A DNA stretch of 64,000 nucleotides. It comes from Streptomyces zhihengii (lineage in GTDB: Bacteria; Actinomycetota; Actinomycetes; Streptomycetales; Streptomycetaceae). The notes under the pieces were generated by a model. It was not told the origin of the DNA, searched no databases, and worked only from the letters and a program-made list of their open reading frames with translations. Position 1 is the first letter of the stretch, and each line of letters opens with the position of its first letter. Location of the stretch: positions 744,001 to 808,000 of the forward strand of contig NZ_JAFEJA010000001.1 in assembly GCF_016919245.1 (NCBI RefSeq). The letters run 5' to 3'. The position numbers were made by a program, and so were the translations under genes. Below, piece after piece: positions 59,216 to 64,000 of this stretch.

Positions 59216-59248
59216 AGTTGCTCACTAAGGTGCCTTTACAAACAGAAA
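59216..59248 (-). promoter_or_regulatory. Shared two-part motif upstream of the GH109 gene
   Basis: Plus strand AGTTGCTC (59216-59223) and TTTACAAACAGAAA (59235-59248), matching the SIS promoter motif with two differences. On the minus strand TTGACA lies just downstream (around 59214-59209). It sits in the 416-bp divergent gap 59142-59557. Confidence 0.55.
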
Positions 59249-59415
59249 CAAGCATTCACTGCTGTCTGTGCGACCCCCTCATGGTGTCTTTCGTCAACCC
59301 CGCGCGACGCAGTGCCACGCCGAGGTGACGGCCGGTCATCTTTGTCGATCAGAGGGAAAAGACGGCATACGAGGGAGTCACTTCACCCCGGGGACAACAG
59401 AGTTTGTACTCATCG

Positions 59416-59428
59416 ATGACGAAGTCAT
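59416..59428 (+). promoter_or_regulatory. Inverted repeat ATGAC-GAA-GTCAT before the PA14/DUF1080 gene
   Basis: A 13-bp inverted repeat 130 bp upstream of the start codon, with TATGGT (59452-59457) as a possible -10 nearby. Candidate operator; weak support. Confidence 0.35.
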
Positions 59429-59557
59429 GGACGTCCTCCGCAAAGTCCTCCTATGGTGTGCGTCGCGCTCGTCCGCTCTCCGGCGTGTTCCACCTCTTCG
59501 CGTACCGCCCGTCGACACCACCGTCACGTGCTCCCCGCGGGGAGCCTGGGAGGATGC

Positions 59558-62551
59558 ATGAAGCCACGACCGCACCACCGGGTCCGCAGACGTCTGGGCT
59601 CCCTGATCGCCGTCTCGTTCCTCGCCGGCCTTCTCGCCTCGCCGCCCGCCGCGGCCGCCGGTCCCGCCGCCGAACTGCCGCCGCAGGAACCGGGCGTCAC
59701 CCTGCGGGTGTTCGACATCGGTCTGCCCATGAGCCGGATCTGCGACCTCAAGCCCGGGCAGACGCCCAACGTCGACCGGCTGATGCCGGCGATCGACTGG
59801 AGCGCGGCCGAGGACTTCGGCGTCGCCGACCACTTCGTCTCCCAGGTCACCGCCAATCTGGCGGTGCCCCGGGACGGCGCGTACACCTTCCGGCTGACCA
59901 GCGACGACGGCTCGCGCCTGGTCGTCGGGGACCGGACCGTCGTCGACCACGACGGCCTCCACGGAGCCGAACCGAAGGAGGGCACCGCCGAGCTGACGGC
60001 CGGTCACCACGCCCTGCGCATCGACCACTTCGACCGCACGGGCGGCCAGCAGATCACCCTGGCCTGGAAGCCCCCGGGCGCGGCGGACTTCACCCCGGTG
60101 CCGAACTCCGCGCTGAGCACCGACGCCGGAGTCGTCCGGGTCACCGCGCCCGGACGCAAGCAGTGCGAGAGCGGCACCGACACCCCCGGGGACGGGCTGC
60201 CCCTGACCGGCGTCCACCCCGGCTACGAGCTGACCGACCTGCGCCCGGCGGGCTTCGAACCGCAGGTCACCGCGATGGACTGGCTCCCCGACGGACGGCT
60301 CGCCGTGACCACCTGGGGCGGCACGGACACCACCGACGGCGAGGTCTACCTGCTGGACGGCGTCACCGGGGACACCGGCCCCGACCGGGTGACCGCGAAG
60401 AAGGTGGCCGGCGGCCTCAAGGAGCCGCAGGGCATCAAGGCCGTCGACGGCATGCTCTACGTCTCCCAGAAGCACGAGCTCACCGAGCTGCGCGACACCG
60501 ACGGCGACGACGTGACCGACACCCGCCGCACGGTCGCGACCTGGCCCTACGGCGGCAACTTCCACGAGTTCGCCTTCGGCCTGCTCTACCGCGACGGCTT
60601 CTTCTACCTCAATCTGTCGGTCGCCATCGACTACGGCGGCGCGACGACGAAGCCGCAGCCCGCCGCGGACCGCGGCACCACGATCAAGGTGAACCGGAAG
60701 ACCGGCAAGGTCTCCTACGTCGCCGGCGGTCTGCGCACCCCCAACGGCATCGGCTGGGGCCCCGGGGGCGACATCTTCGTCACCGACAACCAGGGCGGCT
60801 GGCTGCCCGCGTCCAAGCTGGTCCGGATCAAGCAGGACCGCTTCTTCAACCACCGCACCGACCCGCCCGGCCCGTTCGACGACCGGCCCGTCACCGAGCC
60901 GGTGCTCTGGCTGCCCCAGAACGAGATAGCCAACTCGCCCAGCACCCCGCTGCACCTGACGAGCGGCCCGTACGCCGGGCAGCTCCTCTTCGGCGACGTG
61001 ACCTACGGCGGACTGCAGCGCGCCTTCCTGGAGAAGGTCGGCGGCAAGGACCAGGGCGCCGTCTTCCGGCACACCCAGGGCCTGGAGGCCGGCGTCAACC
61101 GGATCAGCCGCGGCCCGGACGGCGCGATCTACACCGGCGGCATCGGCGCGGGCGGCAACTGGGGCCAGGAGGGCAAGCTCACCCACGGGCTCCAGAAGCT
61201 GACGCCCAACGGGAAGAAGCCCTTCGACATCCTGGCGATGCGCGCCAGGGCCGGCGGCTTCGAGCTGGAGTACACCCAGCCGCTCTCCCGGGAGACCGCC
61301 GACAAGCTGGCGCAGAGCTACCGGGTCGACCAGTGGCGGTACGTCCCCACGCCCTCCTACGGCGGGCCGAAGGTCGACGAGGAGACCCTCGCCGTGCGCT
61401 CGGCCCGGCTGTCCGCCGACCGCAGGAAGGTCACCCTGGAGGTCGTCGGCCTGAAGCCCGGCCGGGTGGTCCATCTGCGTTCGCCGCGGCCCTTCTCCTC
61501 CGCGGCCGGCGAGGCACTGTGGAGCACCGAGGCCTGGTACACGCTGAACGCGCTGCCGGGCCCGCAGCCCGCGGTGACCCGGTACGAGGCCGAGGAGGCC
61601 GCCCTCTCCGGCGGCGCGGCCACCGACACCGAGCACGCGGGCCACTCCGGGAGCGGCTTCGTCGACGGCTACGGCACCACGGGGGCGGCCACCGCGTTCA
61701 CCGTGAACGCCGCGGCGGCGGGCACGTACGACGTGGCGCTGCGGTACGCCAACGGGCCGAACCCGTTCACCGGGACCAAGACCGTCAGCGTGTACGTCAA
61801 CGGGGAACGGATCCGGCAGTCCGGCCTGCTGTCCACGGGCGCGTGGAACCAGTGGACGACCAGGACGGAGTCGCTGGCCCTGCGCAAGGGGCCCAACACG
61901 ATCACCTACCGGGTCGACGAGGGGGACACCGGCCACGTCAACCTGGACCTGATCACCGTCCATCCGAAGGGCGCCCGGGTGGTGCTCTTCGACGGCGCCG
62001 ACCGCTCGGCCTGGCAGCACACGGACGGGCGCACCGCGTCCTGGCCGCTGACGGACGGCGGGATGGAGGTCTGCTGCGGCGATCTGCGGACCAAGCAGGA
62101 GTTCGGCGACTTCCGGCTGCACACGGAGTTCTGGCTGCCCGAACTCCCGCCGGACGTCACCGGGCAGGACCGCGCCAACAGCGGGGTGTACCTCCAGGAC
62201 CGCTACGAGATCCAGATCCTCGACTCCTGGGGCGACACCACGCCCGCCGACAACGAGGCGGCCGCGATCTACCAGCAGAAGGCCGCCGATTCCAACGCCG
62301 CCCGCCCGCCGGGCACCTGGCAGACGTACGACATCACGTTCCGCGCGGCCCGCTTCGACGGGAACGGCGCGAAGACGGAGGACGCGCGGGTCACCGTCGT
62401 CTGGAACGGCGTGAAGGTCCACGACGACGTCGCCCTCACCGGCCCGACCGGCGCGGGCGACCCCGAGGGGCCCACGGCCGGTTCGATCCGGCTCCAGGAC
62501 CACGGCAACAAGGTCCGCTACCGGAACATATGGATCGAGCCGCTGGGCTAG
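59558..62551 (+). CDS. Large secreted PA14 / propeller / CBM / DUF1080 protein
   Basis: 997 residues; ATG at 59558 has GGGAGGA 4 nt upstream. Signal peptide 1-34. PA14-like domain (about 45-175: YTFRLTSDDGSRLVVGD), a sugar-dehydrogenase-like beta-propeller (about 220-560: DWLPDGRLAVTTWGG, GLRTPNGIGWGPGGDIFVTD), a linking domain, CBM6/35 (about 676-803: YEAEEAALSGGAATDTE) and a C-terminal DUF1080 / 3-keto-disaccharide hydrolase lectin-like domain (805-997: VLFDGADRSAWQH, NSGVYLQDRYEIQILDSWG). Probably an extracellular carbohydrate-acting or carbohydrate-binding protein. Its stop codon TAG is made of target-site TA plus the first G of an IS630 element. Confidence 0.9.
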   Translation: MKPRPHHRVRRRLGSLIAVSFLAGLLASPPAAAAGPAAELPPQEPGVTLRVFDIGLPMSRICDLKPGQTPNVDRLMPAIDWSAAEDFGVADHFVSQVTANLAVPRDGAYTFRLTSDDGSRLVVGDRTVVDHDGLHGAEPKEGTAELTAGHHALRIDHFDRTGGQQITLAWKPPGAADFTPVPNSALSTDAGVVRVTAPGRKQCESGTDTPGDGLPLTGVHPGYELTDLRPAGFEPQVTAMDWLPDGRLAVTTWGGTDTTDGEVYLLDGVTGDTGPDRVTAKKVAGGLKEPQGIKAVDGMLYVSQKHELTELRDTDGDDVTDTRRTVATWPYGGNFHEFAFGLLYRDGFFYLNLSVAIDYGGATTKPQPAADRGTTIKVNRKTGKVSYVAGGLRTPNGIGWGPGGDIFVTDNQGGWLPASKLVRIKQDRFFNHRTDPPGPFDDRPVTEPVLWLPQNEIANSPSTPLHLTSGPYAGQLLFGDVTYGGLQRAFLEKVGGKDQGAVFRHTQGLEAGVNRISRGPDGAIYTGGIGAGGNWGQEGKLTHGLQKLTPNGKKPFDILAMRARAGGFELEYTQPLSRETADKLAQSYRVDQWRYVPTPSYGGPKVDEETLAVRSARLSADRRKVTLEVVGLKPGRVVHLRSPRPFSSAAGEALWSTEAWYTLNALPGPQPAVTRYEAEEAALSGGAATDTEHAGHSGSGFVDGYGTTGAATAFTVNAAAAGTYDVALRYANGPNPFTGTKTVSVYVNGERIRQSGLLSTGAWNQWTTRTESLALRKGPNTITYRVDEGDTGHVNLDLITVHPKGARVVLFDGADRSAWQHTDGRTASWPLTDGGMEVCCGDLRTKQEFGDFRLHTEFWLPELPPDVTGQDRANSGVYLQDRYEIQILDSWGDTTPADNEAAAIYQQKAADSNAARPPGTWQTYDITFRAARFDGNGAKTEDARVTVVWNGVKVHDDVALTGPTGAGDPEGPTAGSIRLQDHGNKVRYRNIWIEPLG

Positions 62552-62580
62552 TGCCGTAGCAGGCAACGTTTGCCCTGTTG
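62551..62580 (+). repeat. Left terminal inverted repeat of the IS630 element
   Basis: Starts GTGCCGTAGCAGGCAACG and ends TGTTG. It pairs with 63752-63781 in reverse complement with three differences. Confidence 0.9.
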
Positions 62581-62639
62581 TGATGTGACGCGCCGTCCTG
62601 GTGCTGTGCTGGGCGGCGCGTGGCCGTCACTCTGTCCGA

Positions 62640-63773
62640 GTGGCAGAGCGAGTACGGGTACGCGAGATCGACGATGACGAGGGCAGACGGCTGCTGAGGA
62701 TCATCCGCAGGGGCACGGGGTCGGTGGTGACCTGGCGGAGGGCCCAGATGGTGCTGCTGTCCGCGCAGGGCATGCCGGTGGCGAAGATCGCCGAGGTGTC
62801 GTTCACCAGCGATGACCGGGTCCGGGACGTGATCCACAACTTCAACACTGACGGCTTCGACTCGCTGTATCCGAAGTACAAGGGCGGCCGGCCGAAGACC
62901 TTCACTCTGCCCGAGCGGCGCGAGATCAAGAAGATCGCCAAGTCCAAGCCGACCGAGCACGACCTGCCGTTCTCGACCTGGAGCCTGACCAAGCTGGCGG
63001 ACTTCCTGGTCGCCGAGGGGGTGGTCGACGACATCAGCCACGAGGGACTGCGCATCCTGCTCCGCGAGGAAGGCGTCTCCTTTCAACGCCTGAAGACCTG
63101 GAAGACCTCCCGCGATCCGAACTACGCGGCCAAGAAGGCCCGGGTCGAGCACCTCTACGCGATCGCCGACGGCGAGGTCATACCCGAGGACCGCGAGCCC
63201 GAAGTCGTCTTCTGCATGGACGAGTTCGGCCCCCTCAACCTGATGCCACACCCTGGACGGCAGTGGGCCGAACGCGGTGGCAAGCACAAGGACCCGGACC
63301 GCGAACCCCGCCGACGGCGCCGGGCGACCTACAACCGCTACGGCGGAGTGCGACACCTGTTCGCCGCCCTGGACCTGGCCAAGGACAAGCTCTACGGCCA
63401 CATCAAGCCCATCAAACGGCGCACCCAGTTCCTGGAGTTCTGCCGCTACCTGCGCACGCTTTACCCGCCTACGGTGCGGATCGCGATCGTCTGCGACAAC
63501 TTCTCCCCGCACCTGACCACGAAAAGATGCCAACGGGTCGGCACCTGGGCGGCGGCGAACAACGTCGAGATGGCCTACACGCCGACGAACTCCTCCTGGC
63601 TGAACCGGATCGAAGCCCAGTTCACGGCCCTGCGCTACTTCACCCTCGACGGCACCGATCATGCCGACCACAAGGAGCAGGGCAGCATGATCCGCCGCTA
63701 CATCATCTGGCGAAACCGCCACGCCGACGACCGGCGCCTACACGCCGTCGTCAACAAGGCAAACGTTGCCTGA
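62640..63773 (+). CDS. IS630-family transposase
   Basis: 377 residues from GTG 62640 (VAERVRVREIDDDEGRRLL). N-terminal winged helix/HTH (SAQGMPVAKIAEVSFTSDDR and FSTWSLTKLADFLVAEGVV) and a DDE catalytic core: Asp194 in FCMDEFGP, Asp286 in IVCDNFSPH and Glu325 in SSWLNRIEAQF. The reading frame is uninterrupted and its stop lies inside the right inverted repeat, so the element looks active. Confidence 0.94.
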   Translation: MAERVRVREIDDDEGRRLLRIIRRGTGSVVTWRRAQMVLLSAQGMPVAKIAEVSFTSDDRVRDVIHNFNTDGFDSLYPKYKGGRPKTFTLPERREIKKIAKSKPTEHDLPFSTWSLTKLADFLVAEGVVDDISHEGLRILLREEGVSFQRLKTWKTSRDPNYAAKKARVEHLYAIADGEVIPEDREPEVVFCMDEFGPLNLMPHPGRQWAERGGKHKDPDREPRRRRRATYNRYGGVRHLFAALDLAKDKLYGHIKPIKRRTQFLEFCRYLRTLYPPTVRIAIVCDNFSPHLTTKRCQRVGTWAAANNVEMAYTPTNSSWLNRIEAQFTALRYFTLDGTDHADHKEQGSMIRRYIIWRNRHADDRRLHAVVNKANVA

Positions 63774-63781
63774 TCCGGCAC
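63752..63781 (-). repeat. Right terminal inverted repeat of the IS630 element
   Basis: Reverse complement begins GTGCCGGATCAGGCAACG. It contains the transposase stop codon. Confidence 0.9.
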
Positions 63782-63848
63782 TAGGTGTATTGACCCGCAG
63801 TGTCGTTCGCATCGCCGGACACGCGCGCGGGAGCGCGCGGACGGCACA

Positions 63849-63883
63849 CCGGCCGGTCCGGGGGACTCCCCCGGACCGGCCGG
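63849..63883 (+). terminator. 16-bp terminator, original end of the DUF1080 gene
   Basis: Perfect arms CCGGCCGGTCCGGGGG (63849-63864) and CCCCCGGACCGGCCGG (63868-63883), ACT loop. Removing the IS would place this about 65 nt after the DUF1080 stop codon. Confidence 0.8.
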
Positions 63884-63933
63884 CGCCGTTGCACGGGGCT
63901 TCCCGGGTGCAACAAGTTTCCGCTGCACGGGCA

Positions 63934-63994
63934 TTGACCCCGGGCCCGGGACGATCTTAGGTTCTTCGCGTCGCCCTTCGTATGTCATATATGA
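63934..63994 (+). promoter_or_regulatory. Promoter and AT-rich palindrome at the right edge
   Basis: TTGACC (63934-63939), 18-bp spacer, TAGGTT (63958-63963) is a likely promoter reading out of the window. Downstream TCATATATGA (63985-63994) is a perfect 10-bp palindrome in an AT-rich patch, a plausible GntR-type operator. The gene it serves lies outside. Confidence 0.5.
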
Positions 63995-64000
63995 GACGTG

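Larger units (their letters stand above)
62551..63781 (+). mobile_element. IS630-family insertion sequence, 1231 bp, intact
   Basis: Bounded by 30-bp imperfect terminal inverted repeats beginning GTGCCG (three mismatches by eye) and flanked by the TA dinucleotides at 62549-62550 and 63782-63783, the target duplication typical of IS630/Tc1-mariner elements. It encodes one full-length transposase. It is inserted in the stop codon of the upstream gene. Confidence 0.92.

Overview
The window reads as chromosomal DNA of a streptomycete or close relative. It is very GC-rich, with strong third-position G/C bias, frequent GTG starts, ATGA/GTGA gene overlaps, Tat and lipoprotein signals, long GC-rich terminator hairpins, and streptomycete-type regulatory sites (a c-di-AMP ydaO-type riboswitch, a nickel Nur-type box, an apparent PHO box). 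I see no tRNA, rRNA, CRISPR array, replication origin or biosynthetic gene cluster. One intact insertion sequence (IS630 family) lies at the right end. All coordinates and motifs were read by eye.

Layout, left to right. 1-831: 5' end of a photolyase/cryptochrome-like gene (-), three long hairpins and a 133-bp tandem repeat. 831-8408: MmpL-type RND transporter and fasciclin lipoprotein (-), then TetR regulator, AidB-like acyl-CoA dehydrogenase and FAD monooxygenase (+). 8455-15370: urea ABC transporter urtABCDE (-) behind 11-bp-phased GlnR-like boxes, a MarR regulator, and a cytosolic AmiC-like receptor whose gene overlaps marR tail-to-tail. 15724-19060: ABC-F ATPase preceded by a short leader peptide MGSYYFFL and a foldable leader, then gap. 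19307-22708: nonsense-mutated MFS remnant, a remarkable RNA ligase/polynucleotide-kinase fusion, DUF779 protein, small membrane protein and secreted phosphodiesterase. 23099-28174: nikABCDE nickel transporter with a Nur-type box. 28295-31538: fatty-acid-type operon (two acyl-CoA dehydrogenases and a quinone oxidoreductase). 31658-34634: XRE-cupin regulator, PIG-L deacetylase and S33 peptidase.

34730-42003: GH5 cellulase-like enzyme, a betaine/choline (Opu-type) transporter whose ATPase gene (+) is separated from its permease and receptor genes (-) by an esterase and a LacI-operator-controlled cupin gene. 42191-43230: LysM/SLT wall hydrolase under a c-di-AMP riboswitch. 43508-53721: a stress/storage-sugar neighbourhood (XRE-PNPOx, CBS-BON, GH65 phosphorylase, beta-phosphoglucomutase-like HAD, universal stress protein, DUF1876, TerB, quinone oxidoreductase, phosphoglucomutase). 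53800-55374: Tat-exported PhoD with a candidate PHO box. 55521-59141: probable N-acetylgalactosamine locus (SIS protein, NEW3-type secreted protein, GH109 enzyme) whose two promoters share a two-part sequence motif. 59558-62551: 997-residue secreted PA14/propeller/CBM/DUF1080 protein, with an IS630 element inserted exactly in its stop codon.

Functional logic (inference): urea uptake and nickel uptake lie about 10 kb apart and together would feed a nickel urease encoded elsewhere. GH65, HAD and Pgm would route disaccharides through glucose 1- and 6-phosphate. GH5, the esterase, GH109 and the DUF1080 protein are extracellular carbohydrate scavenging functions. The observations most worth following are the ABC-F leader, the ligase/kinase fusion, the shared GalNAc-locus promoter motif, the stop-codon IS insertion, and the hairpin and repeat array at the left edge.
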